Shown here piece by piece: positions 15,007 through 23,194 of a DNA stretch of 64,000 bases. The DNA is taken from assembly GCA_964613665.1 (NCBI GenBank), contig CAZTIG010000013.1, forward strand, positions 1 to 64,000, in the 5' to 3' direction. Below the pieces are notes generated by a model. That model saw only the letters and a list, made by a program, of their open reading frames with translations, was not told the DNA's origin and did no database searches. Position numbers and translations under genes: made by a program. The first letter of the stretch is position 1, and each line of letters starts with the position of its first letter. Origin of the DNA: CAZQFV01 sp964613665. GTDB lineage: Bacteria > Chloroflexota > Chloroflexia > DTKN01.

Positions 15007-15732
15007 CTAGGGGCAACTCCTCTTGACCCAGAATTCGGTATTCGAGACCTTGCAGGAAGCATAGTCCGGATCACCGTCACCGACAGTGGTCCAATTGGGC
15101 CACGGGTGAAAACTTCGACTGCTGTCCGCATACTTGAGGGTCCAATAATGGGTGTTCCCATAACTTGAGTCCTGGAGGCTATGCCTCTCTTGAGCAGCTC
15201 TGATCGCTGATCCAGCGACGAAATGATGCCCCCAGATCTCCTTGACAGAGCCGTCCACAATGTACTTCCACCTCCTATCTCCAGCAACAACCTCCGAGAC
15301 CAGTTTGTCGGTGTGACTGGTGGAAGGGGAGACAGGGCCATAGAGGTGTTCTGTATAGACCCCACCCATCACCCTTACGCCGAAGAACACCAACCCCCTG
15401 TCTGGGCCTTTGACCCACCCGATCTCGACGCCGTCAGTCTGATCCTCATGGACATAGATCGAGTTGACCCAGGCGCTCTCACGATATATCGTGTCATCGC
15501 ATACTGTAGGATCGGTTGTCGTGTTGTATCCCGAATTCCCGTAGAAAGTTCCATTCACCTGCGGAGCAACCGCCATCATGGTTATGTTACAGCAACAAGA
15601 GATGCCTTGAGCCGCTGCCCCTCTCAAACCACCCTCCAGGATCACAGGGACCACAATCAGGAGTATGCCGACAATCACCCCTGTTCTCTTGCACCTAGAC
15701 TTGGTCCTGGCACGGAATTCTGGTGAAGCCAT
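15007..15732 (-). CDS. Secreted protein of unknown function
   Basis: AAGGAGGTTATG precedes the start, and the second ATG (15732) has the better spacing, giving 241 aa. A basic start is followed by a hydrophobic helix (GVIVGILLIVVPVILEGG) and an Ala-rich cleavage region (RGAAAQG), a signal peptide. The mature part is rich in Tyr, Trp, Ser and Thr and has several Cys (SCCCN, VCDD, YASCK, KRSCP) that could form disulfides. I do not recognise the fold. Base composition is clearly less GC-rich than the surroundings, which hints at transfer. Confidence 0.65.
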   Translation of the reverse strand: MASPEFRARTKSRCKRTGVIVGILLIVVPVILEGGLRGAAAQGISCCCNITMMAVAPQVNGTFYGNSGYNTTTDPTVCDDTIYRESAWVNSIYVHEDQTDGVEIGWVKGPDRGLVFFGVRVMGGVYTEHLYGPVSPSTSHTDKLVSEVVAGDRRWKYIVDGSVKEIWGHHFVAGSAIRAAQERHSLQDSSYGNTHYWTLKYADSSRSFHPWPNWTTVGDGDPDYASCKVSNTEFWVKRSCP

Positions 15733-15972
15733 CATAACCTCCTTGAATGAAGCCTGCAGCTCCCAGTTTCGGCCTCAGCTACTTTCGCGGCGGCACTTCG
15801 TATGTGCCCGTAGTCTGGTAAGGAACAGAGTGGAGCGCCGTCGTCGCCACTCTGCTTCGCTCCACGGCTTGCCACAAACCGCGCTTTCTATACAGACCAT
15901 CCGCCGGGAGAGATGGTTGCTCCCCGGCTAGTATTGGCTCGCAGGAAGGGATGTGGGGACCAGTCAGGAATC

Positions 15973-16001
15973 AGTATACCACAAATCTATCATCGTGTCA
16001 A
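15973..16001 (-). promoter_or_regulatory. Promoter for the secreted-protein operon
   Basis: On the minus strand TTGACA (15996-16001), 17 bp, TATACT (15973-15978). The leader to 15732 is about 230 nt. It contains an 8-bp stem, GTGGAGCG with CGCTCCAC, near 15831-15866. Confidence 0.75.
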
Positions 16002-16310
16002 CTTGATCTAGGCAAAATCCTACCCCCACCCGAGATGAGTATTCCTATGTCGCCGCAATAGAAGTTGGAACAGAAGCCCGCCCTTTGCTCCTTGCTTGTC
16101 CCCCACGGGCATGGTTCTTCACCCTAAGTCTGCTCCCGCACGCTCCTGACCGCCTTTTCCACTAACCGTGCGCGCGACATCCACAGCTCGCAGCGCCGCA
16201 AGCACAGCGGCCGCCGCACGCGCAGGCCGGTCAGGCGCAACAGGACCTTGGCGTGTCTTGTCCCCGATGCAGAAGCGCCCCAAAGGCATCCACTCTGCCG
16301 TATTCAGCAT
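16002..16310. other. Gene-poor stretch with a possible decayed reading frame
   Basis: No supported gene lies here. On the minus strand, one frame between about 16130 and 16260 reads RLTGLRVRRPLCLRRCEL, then RARLVEKAVRSVREQT and a stop. This looks like the basic end of a decayed transposase or other DNA-binding protein. No start, terminal repeats or neighbouring frame supports it. The rest holds nothing I can name. Confidence 0.3.
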
Positions 16311-16339
16311 TTGGCAAAGCTTCCACACTGTGCTATCAG
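16311..16339 (+). promoter_or_regulatory. Possible promoter of the TetR-ABC operon
   Basis: TTGGCA, 17 bp, TATCAG stands 33 bp before the GTG start. It is a modest match, and no clear palindromic operator is seen around it. Confidence 0.4.
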
Positions 16340-16372
16340 GTTTATGAACGACCGTTTAGAGAGGAGCAAGTT

Positions 16373-17005
16373 GTGGAAGAGCAGCAGTTCAGCAAGGGGG
16401 AACAGACCCGGCAGAACATCCTGGCCGCGGCCAAAGGGCTGTTTCTCGCCCAGGGCTACGCCGCCACGACCATGCGGAAGGTGGCCCGGGCTGTGGGCAT
16501 CACTCCGGCGGTCATCTACAACTACTTTCCCGGCAAGGACGCTCTCTTTGCCTCCCTGCTGCAAGCAACCGCCCCCGTGGAGCATCTGTTTGCCCAGATC
16601 CGCGAGCTGGAGGCCGACACAGCGGAAGCGCTTCTGCAGCAGGCTTTTCGTAGCGCGATCGAGATCTTTAGTCGTCACGAAGACTACTTCCGGCTGGCCC
16701 TGATCGACGCCCAGGAGCGCGGAGGTGCGACGCTGACCAGTTTTGTGCCCAAGGTGTTGCCTCATGCGCTCGAGCTACACCAGCGGCTGGTGGCCTTGGA
16801 TGCCGCCGGGGGCCGGCTCAGGGACGTCCCGTACTTTGTGTTCTTGCGGGCCCAGATCAGCCTGATCGCGGGCTGGATGTTCACCAAACGCGTGGTCGAG
16901 TCGGCCAAGGCGCTCCTCCGGTTGCCCGACGTCGACTGGGCGCAAGCGCTGGCGGATGTGTTCCTGCATGGGGTATTGAATCCACCCGGGTCGAGCGGGG
17001 GGTAG
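16373..17005 (+). CDS. TetR family transcriptional regulator
   Basis: I choose GTG 16373, preceded by GAGAGGAG. The longer frame would add about 40 residues unlike the family. The 210-aa protein has the TetR helix-turn-helix at about 10-57 (QNILAAAKGLFLAQGYAATTM, KVARAVGITPAVIYNYFPGK). A ligand-binding helical domain follows. It lies 4 bp upstream of an ABC exporter ATPase and probably represses that operon until an effector, perhaps a drug or lipid, binds. Confidence 0.9.
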   Translation: MEEQQFSKGEQTRQNILAAAKGLFLAQGYAATTMRKVARAVGITPAVIYNYFPGKDALFASLLQATAPVEHLFAQIRELEADTAEALLQQAFRSAIEIFSRHEDYFRLALIDAQERGGATLTSFVPKVLPHALELHQRLVALDAAGGRLRDVPYFVFLRAQISLIAGWMFTKRVVESAKALLRLPDVDWAQALADVFLHGVLNPPGSSGG

Positions 17006-17009
17006 GGTC

Positions 17010-17735
17010 ATGGACGCCGTTGTGGAAGCGGTCGATTTGCGCAAGCATTTTGGTCCCATCCGGGCTGTGGCCGGGTTGGACCTGGCCGTCCAGGCCGGCG
17101 AGATCTATGGCCTGCTGGGGCCCAATGGCTCGGGGAAGACGACACTCGTCCGCCTGCTGATCGGCCTGCTCCGGCCCACCTCGGGGCGGGTCAGCGTGCT
17201 GGGGCAGGGAATACCCAACAAGGCTGTTCTGTCCCGGGTCGGGTACATGCCCCAGTCCAGCGCCCTGTACGACGACCTGACGGTGCAGGAGAACGTGGCC
17301 TTTTTCGGCCAGATGTGCGGAGGGGTCAGCCGGGTCTGGGTGGACGAGGTGGTGGCGCTGGTCGGGCTGGAGGAGCGGGCCCGCAGCCTGGTGCGCACCC
17401 TCTCCGGGGGCATGCGCCAGCGCACCTCGCTGGCCTGTGCCCTGGTGCACCGACCCCGGCTGCTGCTCCTGGACGAGCCCACCGTGGGCGTGGATCCCGC
17501 GCTGCGGGTCGCTTTCTGGGAGCACTTCCGCCGGCTGGCGGCGCAGGGGGTCACGCTCATCGTCTCCAGCCACGTGATGGACGAGGCCGAGCGCTGCGAT
17601 CGGTTGGGTTTCATGCGGCAGGGGCAGTTGCTCGCCGAGGGCTCGGCGGCCGAACTGCGCGCGCGGGCCGGCCGGCCCACGCTGGAGGAAGCCTTTCTCT
17701 GCTTTGCTGCCGGCGCCGAAGGAGGCCCGCGGTGA
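17010..17735 (+). CDS. ABC-2 type exporter, ATP-binding subunit
   Basis: The 241-aa nucleotide-binding protein has Walker A GPNGSGKTT (about 37-45) and the signature LSGGMRQR. Walker B LLLLDEPTVGVDP and the switch His in VSSHVMDEAERC follow. It matches the drug/multi-substrate exporter group (YbhF/DrrA-like) rather than importers. Its stop overlaps the GTG of the membrane subunit, so the two are translationally coupled. Confidence 0.93.
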   Translation: MDAVVEAVDLRKHFGPIRAVAGLDLAVQAGEIYGLLGPNGSGKTTLVRLLIGLLRPTSGRVSVLGQGIPNKAVLSRVGYMPQSSALYDDLTVQENVAFFGQMCGGVSRVWVDEVVALVGLEERARSLVRTLSGGMRQRTSLACALVHRPRLLLLDEPTVGVDPALRVAFWEHFRRLAAQGVTLIVSSHVMDEAERCDRLGFMRQGQLLAEGSAAELRARAGRPTLEEAFLCFAAGAEGGPR

Positions 17736-18892
17736 ACGGGCGGCGGGTGCTGATCCTGGCCTGCCGGGTCGTCCGGCAGATCCTGCGCGACCGGAGGACG
17801 CTGGGCATCCTGGCCCTGGCGCCGATCCTCGTGCTGGTGCTGGGGGCGCTCCTCTTCCGCGCCGAAGCCGCGGTGATGCCCCTGGGTGTGGTCAACGAGG
17901 ACCGCGGCGTCGCGATCCCCATGGCCGGCACGTTCTCCCTGGGGGAGCGAGTCGTCGCCGAGCTCGAGGCGAGCGAGTCCCTGGAGATCGTCCCGCTGCG
18001 CGGCGAGGAGGTCGATGCCCGGCTGCGCGATGGCACGGTGCTGGGGGCGGTCACCTTCGGGGAGGACTTCTCGGAGCGGGTTCACCAGCAGAACGAGGTG
18101 GCCGTGGACCTGCGCCTGGAAGGATCCAATCCGGCGCAGAGCATGGCCATCCGCGCCTGTGTGGCCGAAGCCGCGGTCAAGGCGCTGGCCGGCCTGGCCT
18201 CTGCCGGGCTGGGGGTTCCTGGTGCGCCGGCGGGGCCAATCCAGGCACCAATCACCATCACCGCGACCTACCTTTTTGCCGGTGCAGAGTTCGATACGAT
18301 GGATTTCGTCGCTCCGGTCTATATCGGCTTCCTGGTGATGTTCTTTATCTTTCTCCTGACCTGTGTCTCCTTCATCCGCGAGCGCTCGCAGGGGACGATG
18401 GAGAGGCTCCTGGCCACGCCGGCCAACCGGCTGGAGGTGGTCCTGGGATACATGGCCGGCCTGGGGCTCTTTGCCCTGCTGCAGGTGGCGGTGATCGTCC
18501 TCTTCAGTGTCTGGGTGATCCGCATCCACTTCCTGGGCAGCCTGGCCCTGCTCTTTGTGATCGTGGGACTGCTGGCGGTGGTCGGGGTGAGCATGGGCAT
18601 CCTAGCCTCGGCCTTTGCCCGCAACGAGTTCCAGGTGGTGCAGTTCATCCCGCTGCTGATCATCCCGCAGGCCCTCTTGAGTGGCCTCTTCTGGGCCGTG
18701 GAGGAGATGCCCGGCTACCTGCAGCCGTTCGCCTACATGGTGCCGCTCACCTACGCCAACCGGGCGCTGCGCGATGTGATGCTCCGCGGCTATGGTCTCG
18801 CCGAGACCTGGCCAAACCTGGCCATCCTCCTGGGTTTCGCCGCTCTGCTCATCGGCCTGGGCGCGCTGACGATGCGCCGGGAGGTGGCGTAA
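17732..18892 (+). CDS. ABC-2 type exporter, membrane subunit
   Basis: It starts at GTG 17732, overlapping the ATPase stop, and has 386 aa. One N-terminal helix (TLGILALAPILVLVLGALLF) is followed by a large extracytoplasmic domain of about 170 residues. Five further helices occupy about 205-380. This is the layout of YhhJ/YbhR-type ABC2 membrane proteins, which extrude drugs or lipids. Its end overlaps by 44 bp the end of the convergent ADP-ribosylglycohydrolase gene. Confidence 0.92.
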   Translation: MNGRRVLILACRVVRQILRDRRTLGILALAPILVLVLGALLFRAEAAVMPLGVVNEDRGVAIPMAGTFSLGERVVAELEASESLEIVPLRGEEVDARLRDGTVLGAVTFGEDFSERVHQQNEVAVDLRLEGSNPAQSMAIRACVAEAAVKALAGLASAGLGVPGAPAGPIQAPITITATYLFAGAEFDTMDFVAPVYIGFLVMFFIFLLTCVSFIRERSQGTMERLLATPANRLEVVLGYMAGLGLFALLQVAVIVLFSVWVIRIHFLGSLALLFVIVGLLAVVGVSMGILASAFARNEFQVVQFIPLLIIPQALLSGLFWAVEEMPGYLQPFAYMVPLTYANRALRDVMLRGYGLAETWPNLAILLGFAALLIGLGALTMRREVA

Positions 18893-19868
18893 GCAGCCGG
18901 CACAGAAGCCCTCCTTTTGCTGCCGCCAGCCGTGCGGCCAGCGCTTCGATTTCTTCGCGATCCTCCAGCCGGGCCAGCCACTCCGCCGGGATGGCCTCCG
19001 GCCCCAGCCGGGCCGCGCTGAGCGCGCCGGCCATGCAGGCGATCGAGTCGCTGTCGCCGTCGGTGTTGGCGCCGCGGCGCACGGCGGCGACGTAGTCGTC
19101 GGGGTAGCGCCGGACACAGTACAGCGCCAGGGCCACGGCCTCCTCGCCGACCCAGCCCGCGCCCAGGTAGTGCAGGGCCTCCTCCTCCTCCTCGTCCTCT
19201 CGCTCCAGGCTGCGGACGAGCCGGCCGATGGCGGCGTCAAAGTCGGCCGAGATGCCGGCGCAGAAGGCGAGCACGGCGGCGGGCCACTCCTCCACCGGCC
19301 GGCCGTCGAGGGCCAGCTTGACCAGGTAGGCCATGCCGATGCAGGCGGCGTCGGCGGCGGGGTGGCCGTGGGTGGCGATGCCGCTGGCGTGGGCCACCTG
19401 GCGCAGCCGCTCGGGGTCGTGCTGGTAGAGGTAGCCCACGGGGGCCACGCGCATGGCCGAGCCATTGCCCTTGGAGCCGCGCACGCCGCTCTCTGTCCAG
19501 GGGCGGCCCTGCTCCAGGTTGCGCGCCCCGGCCAGGCAGGTGTTCCCGGGAGCCCGCCTGGGGGTGGAGGGATCGTGCAGCCAGGCCACGTACTGCCGCC
19601 CGACGGCCGCCATCAGGGTATCGAGGTCGGCGGCCGGCGCCTCGACCAGGGCGCGGGCCAGGTAGAGGGCCATCTGGGTGTCGTCGGTATAGAGGGCCGG
19701 CGTGGGTGGCTCCTGGATGCCGGCCGGCCCGTAGCGCCGGTAGATCGCCGGCAGGTGAAGGAACTCGGTGGGCGCGCCCAGGGCGTCACCGCAGGCCAGG
19801 CCCAGCAGGACGGCACGCGCCTGCGCCAGGACGGCGGTGCCGGGCGCTGGCGTCGATAGCTGGGCCAT
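18849..19868 (-). CDS. ADP-ribosylglycohydrolase family protein
   Basis: The ATG at 19868 after GGGGGCAGCC gives 339 aa. Longer frames run into the MITE and are discarded. The family motifs are present: LGLACGDALGAPTEF (about 23-37), YTDDTQMAL with the metal-binding Asp pair (about 60-68), and GANTDGDSDSIACMAGAL near 285-302. These residues coordinate two metal ions that cleave ADP-ribose from protein or small-molecule acceptors in the cytoplasm. No matching ADP-ribosyltransferase is seen in this window. Confidence 0.93.
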   Translation of the reverse strand: MAQLSTPAPGTAVLAQARAVLLGLACGDALGAPTEFLHLPAIYRRYGPAGIQEPPTPALYTDDTQMALYLARALVEAPAADLDTLMAAVGRQYVAWLHDPSTPRRAPGNTCLAGARNLEQGRPWTESGVRGSKGNGSAMRVAPVGYLYQHDPERLRQVAHASGIATHGHPAADAACIGMAYLVKLALDGRPVEEWPAAVLAFCAGISADFDAAIGRLVRSLEREDEEEEEALHYLGAGWVGEEAVALALYCVRRYPDDYVAAVRRGANTDGDSDSIACMAGALSAARLGPEAIPAEWLARLEDREEIEALAARLAAAKGGLLCRLLTPPPGASSARPGR

Positions 19869-19944
19869 GGCTGCCCCCCGATGGCTGGGTGTACGCTCGC
19901 TCCCAGTATACGCCCGCGGCATCTGTTCGTCAAGTAACAGAAGC

Positions 19945-20109
19945 CACGGCCGTATCAAAGTCGCCGGCCTTGACCGGCAAGTGCCCGGCTCCGGCAACGG
20001 CCCGACGCCGCACATCCAGGGACACGGCAATGGTGCGGCCATGCCGCACTGTACGCCGGCCGGGCACTTGCCATCCGCTGTGCATCGGCGCGACCTTGAT
20101 ATCGCCGTG
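19945..20109 (+). mobile_element. MITE-like element, copy 2 (165 bp)
   Basis: It is 165 bp, as is copy 1 at 10981, with four differences and the same orientation. The termini CACGGCCGTATCAAAGTCGC and (reversed) CACGGCGATATCAAGGTCGC match at 17 of 20 positions. The flanks are AACAGAAGC on both sides, a perfect 9-bp target duplication. This proves insertion as a unit. It has no coding capacity and must depend on a transposase elsewhere. It lies between the ADP-ribosylglycohydrolase start and the promoter of the permuted-SBP operon. Confidence 0.88.
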
Positions 20110-20127
20110 AACAGAAGCGCGGAATAC

Positions 20128-20156
20128 TTGACTCCGCTGTCGTGCTGTGCTACAAT
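20128..20156 (+). promoter_or_regulatory. Promoter of the unusual ABC importer operon
   Basis: TTGACT (20128-20133), 17 bp, TACAAT (20151-20156). The leader to the ATG at 20304 is about 140 nt. The -35 is 18 bp after the end of MITE copy 2. Confidence 0.72.
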
Positions 20157-20303
20157 TGTCTACCTAGACGGCCGCTTGGAGTGCGACACAGCCCAGCATC
20201 GCTCTCTAGGGTATTCCGTTGAGGAGGTGAGCCAAGACCGCAGGGCCCTGGTACGGCCAGATTCTCGGATGCCGATTCCACAGATGAATCCGGAGGAGAA
20301 GCT

Positions 20304-22007
20304 ATGTCTGGCAAGCGCGCGCTGTACGTTTCCTTTGTGCTCCTCACTCTGGCGGCAACCCTGCTGGGTGCATGCGGCCCAACCCCGGCGCCAGCGACCT
20401 CCGTGCCGCCGACCGCGGTGCCGCCGACCGCGGTGCCGCCGACCGCGGTGCCGCCCTATGAGCCGATGAGCTACGCCGCCCCGGACTGCACCTATGGCGG
20501 CGAGATGAAGGCGATCGAGGCCCTGGACGAGCTGACGGTCAGGTTCACGCTCTGCTACCCCGATCCGGCCTTCCCCTCCAAGGTGGCCTTCTCCGCCTTC
20601 CCGATCAACGACACCGCCTACCTGGAACAGACCGGCGGCGGCGGGGCACTCATCGACCAGCCCAACGGCACAGGCCCCTACAAGCTGCAGAGCTGGACGC
20701 GCGGGTCGGAGCTGGTCATGGTCCGCAACGACGACTACTGGGGTGGGCCGGCCAAGACCGAGAAGCTCATCTTCCGCTGGAACTCCGAGGCGGCCCAGCG
20801 CCTGGTCGAGCTGCAGGCTGGCACCGTGGATGGCATCGACAACATCGCCCCCGAGGCATTCGATATCGTCGCCAACGACCCCGATCTGCAGCTCATCGAG
20901 CGCCCCGGCACCAACGTCTTCTACCTGGGCATGAACAACTTTTTCCCGCCCTTTGACAACGAGCGGGTGCGCCAGGCTTTTGCCATGGCCATCGACAAGC
21001 AGCGCATCGTCGACAACTTTTACCCGCGCGGCTCCTTCACCGCCTCCCAGTTCATGCCGCCCTCGATCTTTGGCTATACCCCCGAGGTCACCTGGTGGCC
21101 CTATGATCCCGATCAGGCCAAGCAGATCCTCACCGAGGAGGGGCTGCTTCCAGGCATGAAGACTACCATCACCTACCGCGACGTGGTCCGCGGCTACCTG
21201 CCGCAGCCCGGCGTGGTCGCCCAGGACATCCAGGCTCAGCTGGCGGCCATCGGCGTGACCGCTGAGATCGTCGTCATGGAGTCCGGCGCTTTCATCGACG
21301 CCGCCGACGCCGGACAGCTCGAGGGCTTCCACCTGCTCGGCTGGGGTGCCGACTACCCCGATGCCACCAACTTCCTCGACTACCACTTTGGCAAGGGCGC
21401 CTCCAAGCAGTTCGGCGACGGGTTCCCCGACATCTGGGAGGCCCTGGACAAGGGGGCGGCGCTGGCCAAGCCCGAGGAGCGCTATCCCTGGTACGTCCAG
21501 GCCAACGAACTGATCAAGCAGCACGTGCCGATGATCCCCATCGCCCACGGCGGCTCCGGCCTGGCCTACAAGGCCGATGTCCAGGGGGCGCACGCCAGCC
21601 CGCTCTCCAACGAGCAGTTCGCCCCCATGGATCCGGGTGGCCGCAACACCTTCGTCTGGATGCAGAACGCCGAGCCCATCGGCCTCTACTGCGCCGACGA
21701 GTCGGACGGCGAGTCGCTGCGCGCCTGCGAGCAGATCAACGAGGCCCTGCTGGGCTTTGAGATCGGCGGGTCCGCTGTGGTCCCCGGCCTGGCCACCCAG
21801 TGCGATGCCAACGCCGACCTGACCGAGTGGACCTGCACCCTGCGCTCCGGCGTCAAGTTCCACAACGGCGCCACCCTGGACGCTAACGACGTAGTGCTGT
21901 CCTACGTGGTGCAGTGGGATGCCGCGCATCCGCTGCACGTGGGCCGCGATGGCAGCTTCACCTACTGGAGCGGCCTGTTCGGTGCCTTCCTGAACGCTCC
22001 CAAGTAG
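20304..22007 (+). CDS. Circularly permuted family-5 (DppA/OppA-like) substrate-binding lipoprotein
   Basis: The 567-aa protein has a lipoprotein signal (lipobox LLGAC, C24) and a Pro-Thr-Val linker encoded by three exact 15-bp repeats. Residues about 55-445 match the middle and end of DppA-type proteins. They start at the segment KAIEALDELTVRFTL and include GTGPYKLQSWTRG, NDDYWG, VRQAFAMAIDK and the late HVPMIPIAHGG. Residues 448-567 match the beginning of such proteins: TFVWMQNAEPIGL, GLATQCDANADLTEWTCTLR, GVKFHNGATLDANDVV. The order is therefore circularly permuted. It should capture peptides or similar solutes outside the membrane for the permeases encoded next. GGAGGAGAAGCT precedes the ATG. 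Confidence 0.9.
   Translation: MSGKRALYVSFVLLTLAATLLGACGPTPAPATSVPPTAVPPTAVPPTAVPPYEPMSYAAPDCTYGGEMKAIEALDELTVRFTLCYPDPAFPSKVAFSAFPINDTAYLEQTGGGGALIDQPNGTGPYKLQSWTRGSELVMVRNDDYWGGPAKTEKLIFRWNSEAAQRLVELQAGTVDGIDNIAPEAFDIVANDPDLQLIERPGTNVFYLGMNNFFPPFDNERVRQAFAMAIDKQRIVDNFYPRGSFTASQFMPPSIFGYTPEVTWWPYDPDQAKQILTEEGLLPGMKTTITYRDVVRGYLPQPGVVAQDIQAQLAAIGVTAEIVVMESGAFIDAADAGQLEGFHLLGWGADYPDATNFLDYHFGKGASKQFGDGFPDIWEALDKGAALAKPEERYPWYVQANELIKQHVPMIPIAHGGSGLAYKADVQGAHASPLSNEQFAPMDPGGRNTFVWMQNAEPIGLYCADESDGESLRACEQINEALLGFEIGGSAVVPGLATQCDANADLTEWTCTLRSGVKFHNGATLDANDVVLSYVVQWDAAHPLHVGRDGSFTYWSGLFGAFLNAPK
20406..20450 (+). repeat. Three tandem 15-bp repeats in the SBP linker
   Basis: CCGCCGACCGCGGTG is repeated three times without change and codes PPTAV units of the flexible linker between lipid anchor and domain. 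Such arrays change copy number by slippage. Confidence 0.9.
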
Positions 22008-22018
22008 AGCAACTCTGT

Positions 22019-22063
22019 GCGCGCTGGTGGGGTGTTGGCCAGTCCAATGCCCCACCAGCGCGC
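22019..22063. promoter_or_regulatory. Long intercistronic hairpin after the SBP gene
   Basis: GCGCGCTGGTGGGG and CCCCACCAGCGCGC form a perfect 14-bp stem with a 17-nt loop in the 74-bp gap between SBP and permease genes. No T-run follows. Such stems usually protect the upstream mRNA or cause partial termination, giving more SBP than permease. Confidence 0.75.
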
Positions 22064-22081
22064 CCTCGCAGGGAAGAGCCC

Positions 22082-23161
22082 ATGATCGGCTACATCGTCA
22101 GGCGGCTGCTGCTGGCCATCCCGGTCCTCCTGGGCATCCTCTTCGTGACCTTTGCCGTGGCCCGCTTGCTCCCGGGCGACCCTTGCCACGCCATGCTGCA
22201 GGAGAAGGCCACGGAAGAGGTCTGCGCCGACTTCAACCGCCGCTTCGGTCTGGACCAGCCCATCCCGATCCAGTTCGTCGACTACATCGGAGATGCGGTC
22301 CAGGCCAACTTCGGCAATTCCCTGCAGCAGGGCCGCCCGGTGGCCGAGCTGCTGGCCGAGCGCCTGCCGACCACCCTGGAGCTTTCCCTCGGTGCCCTGC
22401 TCTTTGCGGTCATCATCGGCATCCCCCTGGGCATCATCTCGGCCTACTGGCGCAACTCGATCGCCGACGTCTTCACCATGGTCCTGGCCAACATCGGTGT
22501 CTCTATGCCGGTTTTCTGGCTGGGGCTGATGCTGGCCTATGCCTTCGGCGTGCTGCTGAAAGGCACGCCGCTGGCCCTGCCGCCATCGCACCGCGCCGCT
22601 CCCGGGATGGCCCCTCCCCCGCTGTACGCGGGCTGGGGTACGCCGCCGGCCGAGGGGACCCTGTGGCGCTGGATCCTGGACTTTTTCTCCAATTCCTACC
22701 TGTTCAACAACCTGGTGACCGGCCGCTGGTCGGAGCTGTGGGATGCTTTCAGGCACCTGATCCTTCCCGCGGTGGCGCTGGGGACGATCCCCATGGCCAT
22801 CATCGCCCGCATGACCCGCTCCAGCCTGCTGGAGGTCCTGGGGCTGGACTATGTCCGGGTGGCCCGGGCCAAGGGCCTGCGCGAGCGCGCCGTCGTCATG
22901 CGGCATGCGATGCGCAACGCCTTGCTCCCCGTGGCCACAGTCATCGGGCTGGAACTGGGGTACCTGATGGGTGGGGCCATGCTCACCGAGACGATCTTTG
23001 GCCTCAACGGGGTCGGTACAGCCCTGCTCACGGCGATCACAGCCCGCGACTACCCGGTGATCCAGGCCTTTACCCTGGTCGTGGCCATCATCTTCGTGGT
23101 GGTCAACCTGCTGGTGGACCTGCTCTACGGCTTTCTCGATCCGCGGGTGCGCTTCGAATGA
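22082..23161 (+). CDS. ABC importer permease, DppB type
   Basis: The 359-aa membrane protein begins MIGYIVRRLLLAIPVLLGI, the DppB N-terminus. It has about six helices and the permease EAA-type loop YVRVARAKGLRERAVVMRHAMRNAL that contacts the ATPases. A long loop near 160-215, rich in Pro and Trp, separates helices three and four and is longer than in E. coli DppB. It should form a heterodimer with the rubredoxin-bearing permease that follows 33 bp downstream. The ribosome-binding site is GGGAAGAGCCC. Confidence 0.94.
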   Translation: MIGYIVRRLLLAIPVLLGILFVTFAVARLLPGDPCHAMLQEKATEEVCADFNRRFGLDQPIPIQFVDYIGDAVQANFGNSLQQGRPVAELLAERLPTTLELSLGALLFAVIIGIPLGIISAYWRNSIADVFTMVLANIGVSMPVFWLGLMLAYAFGVLLKGTPLALPPSHRAAPGMAPPPLYAGWGTPPAEGTLWRWILDFFSNSYLFNNLVTGRWSELWDAFRHLILPAVALGTIPMAIIARMTRSSLLEVLGLDYVRVARAKGLRERAVVMRHAMRNALLPVATVIGLELGYLMGGAMLTETIFGLNGVGTALLTAITARDYPVIQAFTLVVAIIFVVVNLLVDLLYGFLDPRVRFE

Positions 23162-23194
23162 ACCTCGTCGGCCAGTTGGCCGTGCAGATGCCTG

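Noticed and set aside
16119..16328. Small minus-strand frame resembling a transposase end in an alternative reading frame
   Set aside because: Too short, no start, no terminal repeats and no second fragment; kept only as a possible relic in the gap entry.
20304..22007. Explaining the SBP order as a frameshift or fusion of two genes
   Set aside because: One open frame covers everything, the two parts together make one domain without duplication, and the lipoprotein signal and linker are intact at the start.
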